A stretch of DNA of 64,000 nucleotides, taken from positions 144,702,349-144,766,348 of the forward strand of contig NC_081410.1 of assembly GCF_030272615.1 (NCBI RefSeq), read 5' to 3'. A program made the translations under genes and the position numbers. The notes beneath the pieces are model-generated. The model had not been told where the DNA came from. It made no database searches and worked only from the letters and a program-made list of their open reading frames with translations. Shown piece by piece: positions 23,218 through 33,327 of this stretch (position 1 is its first letter; each line of letters opens with the position of its first letter). The stretch comes from Cryptomeria japonica (taxonomy: Eukaryota > Streptophyta > Pinopsida > Cupressales > Cupressaceae).

Positions 23218-23899
23218 TGTTAGTTTTGTGACTTAGATCAGTAATCAGACTTTCATTATTTAATTATTTGCTAACATTATGTAAACAATAATCAAGTAAA
23301 TGAAAGAGTGAAAGCAAGTGCATAAGAGACCAACACAAATACCCTGGGAAAACCTCCAAAGAGGAAAAACCCAGCACTAAAGACCCACAGGTCAGATTAT
23401 GTATTCAATCTTGAATTGTACCAATACAATATTTAGCTGGTCTCTTCAACCTCTTATCAGATCTGCTTCTTTTGTCATCTCAGATCTGCACTTCTAATTT
23501 CGCCAAGTCTGCACCAAGTCTGCTCTTTAATGCACTCTTTAACAGAATTAGGAACACCAAATGACTGACTTCCTTGAATAAATTCGCCCAGTTCATTCCT
23601 TAATTTCGCACTCTTAGTAGCAGAAGAATTTCGCTGATTGCATGTGTTGAATTGATTGTATGAACTTGGCAAATGACCTTTATTTATATGTGCATCTAAC
23701 CTTAAGTCGGCCTTAATTGAATGTATATGTTTGGCGCCAAAATTAGTTTAGTGTGGCATGATCAATATAGGGCTGGACCTGTTTAGGGGGCACGCTACCC
23801 TCTTTAGGTCCAATCTACACGTTAACCTTAAAGGGGAAGCCCAGCGCAATAGGGGTTCGGATGTTGCCTTTAGACAATCCGCACCCTATTTCACAAACA
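23218..23899 (-). repeat. Copia-2 3' LTR
   Basis: 682 bp. Near 23851-23890 it carries a hairpin-forming stretch (gggttcggatgttg ... caatccgcaccc) of which the other LTR keeps only one arm. Confidence 0.93.
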
Positions 23900-23912
23900 A
23901 TACTCCCTCTTA
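23900..23912 (-). other. Copia-2 polypurine tract
   Basis: The minus-strand aagagggagta lies directly inside the 3' LTR. Confidence 0.75.
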
Positions 23913-23951
23913 ACTAGGGAAGAAGAGAATACATAATCTGAACCTTTAGAG

Positions 23952-24105
23952 TTCCATCTAGCACACAAGCATAGAATGGATCTAGCACACGAGCATAGGA
24001 TGGTTCTAGCACACAAGCATAAAAAGTGTAATACACAAGTGGGTCTTTACATGATTACAATTTTCCATCTAGCACACAAGCATAGAGTGGATCCTTTCAT
24101 TCTTG
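23952..24105. repeat. Short repeated module in the Copia-2 3' untranslated region
   Basis: The motif tctagcacacaagcatagaa occurs four times with small changes between the RNase H end and the purine tract. Confidence 0.85.
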
Positions 24106-24220
24106 CATACAAGCGAAGAATGAACAAAACTCTACATAGAGAATCACTGAGAATGAAACTCCCTCTCAACCAGGGTTTCATTTTCCACAATACCAAGTCT
24201 GTCTCTAATGTATTCAAACT

Positions 24221-25504
24221 TCACTTTGGATATAAAGGTTTGGTAAGAATATCTGCAACCTGTTCATCTATGCTAATATACTTTAGCTGAATGGTGCCTC
24301 TTTGCACCATATCCCGAATGAAATGATAATGAGTTTCCACATGTTTGGACCAGTCATGGAACACAGGATTTACCGACATCTTTATACAGCTTTGATTATC
24401 ACAATGAATAGTGGTAGGACCACTAGATTGACCAAATAATCCAACAAGAAGTTTGCGAAGCCATACTGCTTCTCTAGATGCAACAGATGCTGCAATGTAC
24501 TCAGCTTTTGCAGTACTCAACGCTACCGAAGATTGCTTTCTACATGCCCAAGAGATTACTGCAGAGCCCAAGTTGAAGCAGATACCCGAAGTACTTTTCC
24601 TGTCCTTGACACTTCCTGTCCAATCTGAATCTGAATAGCCTTCCAAGAAGATTGAGGTATTAAGTGAATACTTCAGCCCATACCCAATAGTGCCTCGCAG
24701 GTATCTCAGAATGTGCTTGGTTGCAACCAGGTGAACAAGTTTAGGCAAGCTCATGAACTGACTCAGGGCATTCACAGCATAACAGATATCTGGTCTAGTA
24801 TTGACTAGATACATCAAGGATCCAATCAACTGCCTGTACTCAGATGGATCTGCAAAATCAAAGTTAGCTGCAGAAACACTTAACTTCTTTAGGTTAGATT
24901 CCATAGGAGTAGACATAGGTTTACAGTCCATCATTCTAAATCTTTTCAGAATATCAATAGTGTACTTTCCTTGACTTAAAAAAATTTCATTGGATTTTTG
25001 CCATACTTCTAACCCTAGGAAGTAATGCATTAGACCTAAATCCTTCATTTCAAATTCTGAAGCTAATTCTTTCTTACATCTCATGATTAATTTATTTTCA
25101 CCAATGAGAAATAAATCATCCACATACAAAACCAGAATAAGCATATCATCATTATATATCTTCAAGTAAATGTTAGCATCAGCATCATTCTTAAGAAATC
25201 CTAAGCTTAGTAAGTACTTATCAATTCTTGCATACCAAGCACGAAGAGACTGTTTGAGCCCATATAAGGCTTTCTTCAACCTGCAAACATGAGAATCTCT
25301 TTTATGGATTACATAACCTTCTGGTTGCTCAATATAGACTTCTTCCTCAATAACACCATTGAGAAAGGTTGTCTTAACGTCCATTTGATGCAACTCCCAA
25401 CCTTTGGTTGCAGCAATAGCTATTATAGACCTAATAGAAGTATATCTAGCAACAGGAGCGAATGTTTCCTCATAATGTATTACTTCCTTTTGAGAAAAAA
25501 CCAC
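24221..25504 (-). pseudogene. Copia-2 reverse transcriptase and RNase H
   Basis: The 427-codon open stretch covers most of the RT and all of the RNase H core. RT motifs include ETFAPVARYTSIRSIIAIAA, MDVKTTFLNGVIEEEVYIEQ, KALYGLKQSLRAWY and the catalytic LVLYVDDLFLIG. RNase H holds YSDSDWTGSVKDRKSTSGIC, ALSTAKAEYIAASVASREAV and HCDNQSCIKM. The copia enzyme copies element RNA into DNA in virus-like particles and degrades the RNA strand. The frame is out of register with the integrase frame upstream because of one extra T in a T run (minus strand, plus 25495-25500). Near 24231 a 2-bp gain shifts the final residues, compared with Copia-1, which keeps KPLARVKFEYFRE. Catalytic residues are intact, but the polyprotein is broken. 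Confidence 0.95.
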
Positions 25505-27404
25505 AAGCTACAAATCTAGGTTTATATTTTTCAATACTACCATCAGCATTATGCTTAATTTTAAATAACCATTTAGAAGAGACAACAGACTTACCTTTGG
25601 GTTTGGGTACAATGTCCCAAACATCATTCTTGATGATAGACCCATACTCTTCATCCATGGCTAATTTCCAAGCATGATGAGTCATAGCTTCTTCGACATC
25701 AAGAGGTTCAGACTCAATGACGTTACACATTACAAAAATGTAGTTGGCGTGATTTTGAGGTCTCTTGCTATCTCTGAAGGTTCCTCTGGGAGCAACAAAT
25801 CCTTCAACATCTTGAATAGTGTTTCTAACCCAAAGTGGCCTCCTCTTGCTGACCACAATATCCTTAGGTATATCTGTAGAGTCCATGGGTTTTGTTGGAT
25901 CATCCTGAAATTCCTGATCCGGGAGGTCAATGGACTCCTTTTGTATCTCAGGGTTAGTATCAACATTTGAATCTTGATTTTCAATCACAATATCATCATT
26001 ATTAGATAATGAACCTTTAGATCTTTTGAATGCAATGTCTTCTTCAAAAGTTACATCTCTACTTACCTCAACATACCTTTGACCTGAAATGTAGATCCTG
26101 AAGGCTTTGGAAGATTCACTGTATCCCACTAAGATGCCTTTCTTTTCAGAAGGATCCAACTTGGTTCGTTTTTCTTTAGGCACATGAACATACACAGGGC
26201 TTCCGAAGATCCTTAAGTGGCTGATGTCAGGTTTGATTCCTGTAAAGGCTTCTTCAGGGGTTACATTCTTTAGAGCACGATGAGGACATCTATTTTGAAT
26301 GTAAACTGTTGTTTTGGATGCCTCCGCCCATAAGAAAGGTTGCAGGTCTTGATCATGAATCATGGCTCTTGCAGCTTCAACAATGGTCCTGTTCTTTCTT
26401 TCAGCAACTCCATTTTGTTGAGGATTGTAGGGAACACAAAACTCCCTCTTAATTCCTGTCTCAATACAGAAATCATAAAAACTACCTGAGGTGTACTCAC
26501 CTCCATTGTCAAACCTTAGACATTTAATTTGATTTCCAGTAGTATTTTCAACCAAGGCTTTGAATTCTTTAAATCTATTTAAGACTTCTTTAGACTCTTT
26601 AGATTTAAGAAAGTAAATCCATGTTTTTCTAGAGAAATCATCTATGAAGATTACATAATAAAGGAAGCCGCTAGGAGATGCTACAGACATGGGACCACAT
26701 AAATCTGAATGAATAAGTTCTAACTTTTCTTTAGCCCTACTATCACTTTTATGAAAAGGGCTCTTCACATTCTTACCCATTGCACAACCTTTACAAGCAT
26801 CATCATGAGATAAACTAAGTTTAGGCATACTTTTAACCATTTTACCAAGAGTGGGAAGAGCTTGAAAGTGTAGATGTCCAAGTCTTCTATGCCATAGCTC
26901 GCATGATTCAGGGCCTTCACGAATGAGAGCTTGAATTGGGTTAGCTGCAAGCTTATACAAACTATCACATCTATTTCCAATAACACAAGCAATTTTGAAA
27001 TTAGATTTCTTAGACCAAGCAAGTACCTTCCCTTCAGAAAATGCTATTTGCAAACCCTTATCTTCTAAAGCGGAAATGGAAATAAGATTTCTTTTAATTC
27101 CAGGTACAAAAAGAATATCACAGAGTTGTAAAGAAATACTAGAATCTAGTTTTAAAAAGGTAGTACCAGAACCTTTTACCGAGTATCGAACATCATCACC
27201 GATTACCACATGAAGGTTGGTATCTTTTTCTATCAAATCTAAAAGATGCTCACGAAAACCTGAGATGTGTCTGGAGGCACCACTGTCAATTATCCAAGTA
27301 TCATTGTCCATAGGAACGTTGCTTGATAGAGCAGAGATAAGAAGATAGTCCTCATTTTGTTCAGCAACTTCATTTAAATTGGCTTCCCTTTCCTTAGGAT
27401 CATT
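25470..27404 (-). pseudogene. Copia-2 protease, GAG-pre-integrase, integrase and RT N-terminus
   Basis: The frame is open over about 613 codons from 27311. The protease active site is DTWIIDSGASRH. The GAG-pre-integrase zinc-binding part reads LWHRRLGHLHFQ and CKGCAMGKN. The integrase core has HSDLCGPM, FIDDFSRKTWIYFL, FDNGGEYTSGSF and NGVAERKNRTIVEAARAM, giving the D-D-E triad. The C-terminal part with GYSESSKAFRIY leads through a linker to the RT start (HHAWKLAMDEEYGSI, SSKWLFKIKHNADGSIEKYK). The frame then ends at the T-run frameshift before the QKEV motif. Integrase inserts the element cDNA into chromosomes. All catalytic residues are visible, so only the upstream and downstream lesions disable it. 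Confidence 0.95.
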
Positions 27405-28170
27405 CTAACAATCTCTAACATAGTGACCATACTTATCACATCTGAAAAAACGAATGTGAGAGGAATCTCTTGACTTCTTCTTTGGATCATAGGAGGAGGA
27501 TCTAAAATCTTTGCTTCTCCTTTCTTTCTTCCAATGCCCACCTTTCCTAGACTTAGCTGTGAGAACATGATTATCATCTTCGTGAGAGTTCTTGAGTTTT
27601 CCTCTTACCTCAATTCAAGATTCCTCTTCAATGCAATCAGATTGAAGATGCTCAAAGTTGGGACGTTCAGCTCTTCCACCAATGCTACGAATGAATGACC
27701 CATTCATCAGGTAGACCATTTAATGCAATCATGACAAGATCTTTATTTGAAATTTGGCAATCAAGAGTACTTAGCTTGTCCTTTGGTTCATTGATCTTCA
27801 TGAAGTAGGCCATGATTGAGTCTTCTTCTTTCATTTTGATGTGAAGTAGCTGCTGCCTTAGAGCAAGAGCCCTGCTGAGGTTGTTGACTTCATACATCCC
27901 TTCCAAGTGTTTGATCATTTCCCTGGCAGAAGCAAATTTGGATATGACAGTGACAAGATGATTCTTGACAGATTCAATTATGATGTTCCTAGCCTTGAGA
28001 GAGTCTTTCTTGAACTGCTTCAGTTCTTCAGCATCTTCAGGAGGGGACAGCCTTTCTTCTTCTACGAATTTAAGCAATTCATTCTCTTCAAGAATCAATA
28101 GAATACAGACTTTCCAAGCAGCAAAGTCAAGGGCTCCATCAAGTATATCTTCAGCCCTCAAACCTGACAT
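27405..28170 (-). pseudogene. Copia-2 gag (capsid and zinc knuckle), three lesions
   Basis: Translation probably starts at the ATG at 28170 (MSGLRAEDILDGALDFAAWK), a typical copia gag start. The capsid part contains MIKHLEGMYEVNN and LALRQQLLHIKMKEEDSIMA and ends at ALNGLPDEW, where a 1-bp loss near 27700 shifts the frame. In the restored phase a TGA occurs at 27615-27617. The zinc knuckle reads FRCDKYGHYVRDC, so the first Cys of CX2CX4HX4C is replaced by Phe. A TAG at 27405-27407 follows the last Cys. Gag forms the virus-like particle that packages element RNA. This copy cannot make a full-length one. Confidence 0.92.
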
Positions 28171-28241
28171 TTTAATCTGAAAACAAACAGCAACTAGATA
28201 CAACAAATGATTTACTGAAATTTGAAGTTAGTAACACCTTT

Positions 28242-28253
28242 GCTCTGATACCA
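28242..28253 (-). other. Copia-2 primer binding site
   Basis: The minus strand reads TGGTATCAGAGC, matching initiator tRNA-Met, immediately after the LTR end ACTAACA. Confidence 0.95.
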
Positions 28254-28925
28254 TGTTAGTATTGTGACTCAGATCAGTAATCAGACTTTCATTATTTAAT
28301 TATTTGCTAACATTATGTAAACTATAATCAAGTAAATGAAAGAGTGAAAGCAAGTGCATAAGAGACCAACACAAATACCCTGGGAAAACCTCCAAGGAGG
28401 AAAAACCCAGCACTAAAGACCCACAGGTCAGATTATGTATTCAATCTTGAATCGTACCAATACAATACTTAGCTGGTCTCTTCAACCTCTTATCAGATCT
28501 GCTTCTTTTGTCATCTCAGATCTGCACTTCTAATTTTGCCAAGTCTGCACCAAGTCTGCTCTTTAATGCACTCTTTAACAGAATTAGGAACACCAAATGA
28601 CTTTGACTTCCTTGAATAAATTCACCCAGTTCATTCCTTAATTTCGAACTCTTAGTAGCAGAAGAATTTCGCTGATTGCATGTGTTGAATTGATTGTATG
28701 AACTTGGCAAATGACCTTTATTTATATGTGCATCTAACCTTAAGTCGGCCTTAATTGAATGTATATGTTTGGCGCCAAAATTAGTTTAGTGTGGCGTGAT
28801 CAATATAGGGCTGGACCTGTTTAGGGGGCACGCTACCCTCTTTAGGTCCAGTCTACACGTTAACCTTAAAGGGGAAGCCCAGCCCAATAGGGCAACATCC
28901 GAACCCTATTTCCTAGTTACAAACA
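28254..28925 (-). repeat. Copia-2 5' LTR
   Basis: About 672 bp. It matches 23218-23899 except for scattered substitutions and the loss of roughly 18-20 bp near 28891. Confidence 0.93.
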
Positions 28926-28930
28926 ACTGG

Positions 28931-29370
28931 AACCTTATGAGGGTGTTTTATGCGAGGTTGGATGATATTTTGAGGTTTTCATTGCTGTTTTGACCTGCAA
29001 CGTTGGACAGCAGACTGTAATTGCAGGTATAAACATATGAGCCTTATAGAAGGTCATTTCCAGATGGTGCAGATCTGTACCAGCCAATTTCCAACCTTAG
29101 TCTGAGGTATTAGCTAATGTGCATTTCACTATCATGCTTATTTCTTGTATTGGCATCTCTGTGTGAATGTTTTCATCAAAAAAGAGAATGTTTTCATCAA
29201 AAACAATTGTAACAGCAGTTGTATGAACGCTGATTTCTTATATCAGAACTTTATGACAGCAGGGTATCTCTATCTGGCAAGTTTATGTTATTGTTTCCTA
29301 TTTTGCAAAAAAAATTTAAAAACTAGGGTGGTTATTACGATGGAAGACATCAAAGCAACATAAAATCTTA
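28931..29370. other. Spacer between Copia-2 and the Copia-3 relic
   Basis: I see no gene or element boundary. A short direct repeat, gaatgttttcatcaaaaa, occurs twice near 29166-29206. Confidence 0.5.
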
Positions 29371-29992
29371 TGACTCACTCTAAGAGAATTTTTTGGTTTC
29401 TAGTGCTCCTACTTGTTCTTGTGTCTTCTACAATGTCTGAGTAAGCCATATAGGATTCCTGTCTGTTTTAGATAGCACTGAGGTATCTATTGTTAGACTA
29501 GAAGTTGGCTGATCTGCAGTTGGTATTGCTATATTTTGCTATTAAAAACTTTTGTAACAACCTGTTCACTTTCATCAACCTCCGTAGAAGGCCCCCGAAA
29601 CTAATAGGACCAAGCATCTTCATTAAATTTCATATTTCGACTCGCTAATATCCTTCATTGTGACAAAACACAGATCTTGCAAGCCTTGGAAGACTCATTC
29701 TATCCCACAAAGACACCATTGTGGTTGGAGGGTTCAAACTTAGTCCCTTTCTCCTTCGGCATGCAAATGTAAACAAGACTCCCAAAGACCCAAAAATGAG
29801 AAACATCAGGTTTCTCTCCTATGAAATTTTCCTCTAGAGTCTTGTCCTTTACCTATGTAATATTTACACAATACAGTTAACACCTCTACCCAAAGAAACA
29901 TGGATTAACAAGGTCATGGGTCATGGCCTTTGTTGTCTCTATCATGGACCTATTCTTGCTCTTTGCAACTCCATCCTATTGAGGGTTTTAAG
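29371..29992 (-). pseudogene. Copia-3 integrase C-terminal part, copy A (second half)
   Basis: It matches 32010-32625 in sequence. Both start actctaagaga-ttttt and share ctacaatgtctgagtaagcc. Broken minus-strand translation corresponds to the integrase end (a GY-ES-KA-KI-type motif) and its linker. It ends at the ttaag duplication of the solo LTR. Confidence 0.75.
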
Positions 29993-30169
29993 CGTAATGT
30001 CTCCTTTCTAAGATAGGATTTTATAATAAATGATAATAAAATTAAAATTACAATTTATTAGAATAGATAAAGATAATATAAAGAAAGAATGGAGCATAGA
30101 AATTAAGGAAGGATTAATGGAAGAAGAAAGGAATAGGAAGAGAATAAGGAAGTGACTTCTTCAAAAGGC

Positions 30170-30475
30170 AAAAATTATGAAGGGTTCTGCTCTTTCAAAA
30201 AGGTGATAATTGTGAAAGGTTGTGACTCTTACAAAGGGTTGAAGAGTTGTACTCTTTCAAAGAGTGATAATTGTGAAAGGTTGTGGCTCTCTCAAAGGGC
30301 AGAAATGATGAAGGGTTGTGATCCTTTCAAAGGGTGGTAATTGTGAAAGGTTGTGATTCTTTGAAGGGGCAGAAATGATTGAAGGGTTGTGACTCTTTCA
30401 AAGGGCGGGCAAGTGTGAAAGATTATGACCATTGCAAATGGCAGACATGATGAAGAGGTGTGACTCTCCCTCACA
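30170..30475. repeat. Short irregular tandem array in solo LTR 1
   Basis: The module gaaaggttgtgactctttcaa followed by aggg recurs roughly every 30 bp, about nine times, with strong variation. Several copies contain the dyad cctttcaaagg. Confidence 0.8.
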
Positions 30476-31184
30476 TTGGAAGATATGAAGGGGAGAAGGT
30501 TTCGTTTGAGGAGGACATCCAAGGGAGATGAATTTTGGGAATCATTTATTATTCTCAAAGGCAACAATGAAAAAAGGTGATTCAATTCTTATGAAAGGTG
30601 GTGAGCCTTTCACCAATAAAGTATAGAGGAGAATTCATTCCGTACATTGAAGGATCACTATCAATCAAATATAACAAAACAAATCTTTCATTCATCCATC
30701 AATCATTAATCCCTCAAAAAATCAAGCAAATAATCAATCAGCAAGATCAAGCAAACAATCATCAAACCCACATCAATCATCACTTCATTTTGGGATCAAG
30801 AAAACAAACAATTCAGCAATCAAGAATCACTCTATCAAATCAATATTCATTCAATCATCATCCAGCAATATATCAAACTAACATGCATTACATCATCACT
30901 CATCGATCAGATCACATAGTTTTAAATATAAATTGCATTCAGAAATAAAGCAGCCAATTATATTTAGCAGAATAATTGGTATGCAATATTGATTAAGTCT
31001 ATTATTTAATCTGAAATCTCTTATATGAATCATTGATTTATTTATTTGATTAACTTGACAATCCAACAAGGAATTAGAACTAATAATCATTCATCAGATT
31101 TAATAGAGCGATCTTATTAGAAGCGGGCAATGAAACACAATAGGTATGCAGGAGTATGGGTCCTATCTATTAAGTGGACGACCA

Positions 31185-31290
31185 TTGAGTTGGTTACTTG
31201 TGGGCACCCATTGAGTTGGTTGCTTGTGGGCCCCAGTTGAGTTGGTTGCTTATGGGCCAAGGGGTAGGATTGAGTTGGTTGCTTGTTCAA
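31185..31290. repeat. Four copies of a gagttggttgcttgtgggc module
   Basis: The 19-bp module recurs four times at roughly 30-bp spacing near the right end of solo LTR 1. Confidence 0.85.
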
Positions 31291-31558
31291 CAATCTTGGG
31301 CTTAATAGTGGAGGATAATCTCCTGGCATCCTATGGTGTTTTCCCCTCAAGTTTCTAATATGATTGAAGCTATAGTGTGCATGTTTACAATAGAAATCTT
31401 CATTATCACTTTGTTTAATGATTAATTGATTATTCTCCTAAATTCAATTGCTATTGTGTAATTTAGTGAAAGAATACTCTTGTAAATAAGTTGTATTTTT
31501 GGATTTGTGATTCTTTTGGCAAAATCAGGTATATCCCAAAAGGGGACATTACATTAAG

Positions 31559-31990
31559 GCAGAGTTAGCTCCCTCTTGATTCCTACATCTTTACAGAAGG
31601 AAGTCCTTAGAGATAGATCAGACCTCAGAACCTTAATTTTCCTACCCATTAATTTTCCACAAGAGCTTTGAACTCTTGAATTTTTTTAAATACCTCATCT
31701 TTTCTCTTCATGAAGCAAATCCTAGTTTTCCACAAAGAATCATCAATGAGTGAAACATAGTAAATTTTTCTTGACAATGAAGTTATCGACATAGTTCCAC
31801 ATACATCTAAATGCATCAGATCAAGTATCCCTTTTGATCTTTGCTCACTGCTAAGAAATGTAGTCTTGGCATGCTCGTCAAGTGCACAACCCTTGCACAC
31901 TCTAGTATTCTCTATCTTTTAGTTCAACAATCTCTAAACAATATCTCTCAGAGAGGAGGAGATATCCATAGTGCAAGTATCAAGACTTTA
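31559..31990 (-). pseudogene. Copia-3 integrase N-terminal part, copy A (first half)
   Basis: An 83-codon stretch reads CKGCALDEHAKTTF, LMHLDVCGTMSITS and YYVSLIDDSLWKTRICFMKR, which are the zinc-binding segment and the first catalytic Asp region of copia integrase. It continues the frame of 29371-29992 once the solo LTR is removed, and matches 32626-33040. Confidence 0.82.
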
Positions 31991-32009
31991 ATTTGATTTG
32001 CTTAGGTGA

Positions 32010-33322
32010 AAGACCCACTCTAAGAGATTTTTTTCATTTCTAGTGCTCCTACTTGTTCATGTGTCTCCTACAATGTCTGAGTAAGCCATATAGGATTCGT
32101 AACTGTTTTAGATAGCACTAAGGTATTTATTGTGGAATTTGACTTGGCTATTCTGCAATACTGCTATATTTTTCTGATAAAAACTAGACAACAACCTGTT
32201 CACTTCATTAACCTCCATTGAAGTCTCCTGAAACAAAGAGGACCAAGCATTTTCATTAAATTTCACATCTTGACTCACCAATATCCTTCATTGCAACGAA
32301 ACATAGATCTTGCAAGCCTTGGATGACTCATTGTATCCCACAAAGACACCATTGTGGTTGAAGGGTTCAAACTTGGGCTTTTTCTCCTTCAGCATGCAAA
32401 TGTAAACAAGACTCCCACAGACCCAAAAATAAGAAACATCAGGTTCCTCTCCTACGAAATTTTCCTCTAGAGTTTTGTCCTTTACCTATTTAATATGTAC
32501 ACAATACAGTTACCCAAAGAAACATGGGTTAACTAGGAGATGGATTATGGCCTTTGTTGTCCCTGTTGTGGACCTATTATTCCTCTCCGCAACCCCATTC
32601 TATTGAGGGTTGTAAAAAAGAGTTAGCTCTCTCTTGATTCCTACATCTTTATGAAAGGCATCAAAATCCTTAGCGAGCCTCATAACCTTAATTCCTGCCT
32701 ATTGATTTTCCACGAGAGCTTTAAACTCTTGAAATTTTTTCAATACCTCGTCTTTGTTGTTCATGAAGTAAATCCTAATTTACCCCAAAAAATCATTAAT
32801 GAGTGAAACATAGTAAAATTTTGTTGCCAATGAAGTTATCGACATTCCACATATATCTAAATTCATCAAATCAAGAATACTTTTTGATCTTTGCTCACTG
32901 CTAAGCAAAGTAGTCTCGGTATGCTTGTCAACTAGATAACCCTTGCACACCCTAGAACTCTCTATCTTTTAGTTCAACAATTTCTACACCATATCCCTCA
33001 AGAGAGATGGAGATCCATAGTTCAAGTATAAAGACTTCCTATTTGATTGGGTTAGCAATCAACCTATAAATACTACCCTCTAGATTACCTCTCACCAATA
33101 CTTGACCAAATTCCTAGTAGTGATTTCTAATGATAACTTATTGACCATCAAACATGACCACACAAATAAGATATGTCATGGTAGAAACTAAAAGTAGGTC
33201 CTTTGTTAATCCAAGAACATATAAGACATTATTGAATTCAATAACATCATCTAAAGGCATGTGGAACAAAACAAATCCAGTCTTTTTTACAGAACATGTA
33301 GCATGATCACCAAGTTCAAACT
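32010..33322 (-). pseudogene. Copia-3 protease to integrase, copy B, broken
   Basis: This is the second copy of the integrase segment (to about 33040). Protease and pre-integrase remains lie at its right: the minus strand reads FELGDHATCSVKKTG and FNNVLYVLGLTKDLL, similar to the copia protease region after DSGAS. Frames are broken many times. Confidence 0.72.
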
Positions 33323-33327
33323 ATATA

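Larger units (their letters stand above)
23218..28925 (-). mobile_element. Copia-2: nearly complete Ty1/copia retrotransposon
   Basis: The 5,708-bp element has two LTRs (23218-23899 and 28254-28925) that start TGTTAGT and end ACAAACA on plus. They are flanked by attgg (23213-23217) and actgg (28926-28930). The minus-strand primer site TGGTATCAGAGC directly follows the 5' LTR, and the purine tract aagagggagta precedes the 3' LTR. Coding order gag, protease, integrase, RT, RNase H defines Ty1/copia. By eye the LTRs differ at about a dozen substitutions and one larger indel, so insertion is fairly recent. At least five lesions break the polyprotein: a 1-bp loss near 27700, TGA at 27615-27617, TAG at 27405-27407, an extra T in the run at 25495-25500, and a 2-bp gain near 24231. 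Confidence 0.96.
29993..31553. mobile_element. Solo LTR 1 inserted in Copia-3
   Basis: The 1,561-bp segment has ends (T/c)GTAATGTCTCC and GGGGACATTACA and is flanked by ttaag on both sides (29988-29992 and 31554-31558). TG...CA ends and a 5-bp duplication indicate an LTR. There is no second LTR or internal coding region. Removing it restores contiguity with the other integrase copy at 32010-33040. The opening TG has decayed to CG. Confidence 0.82.
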
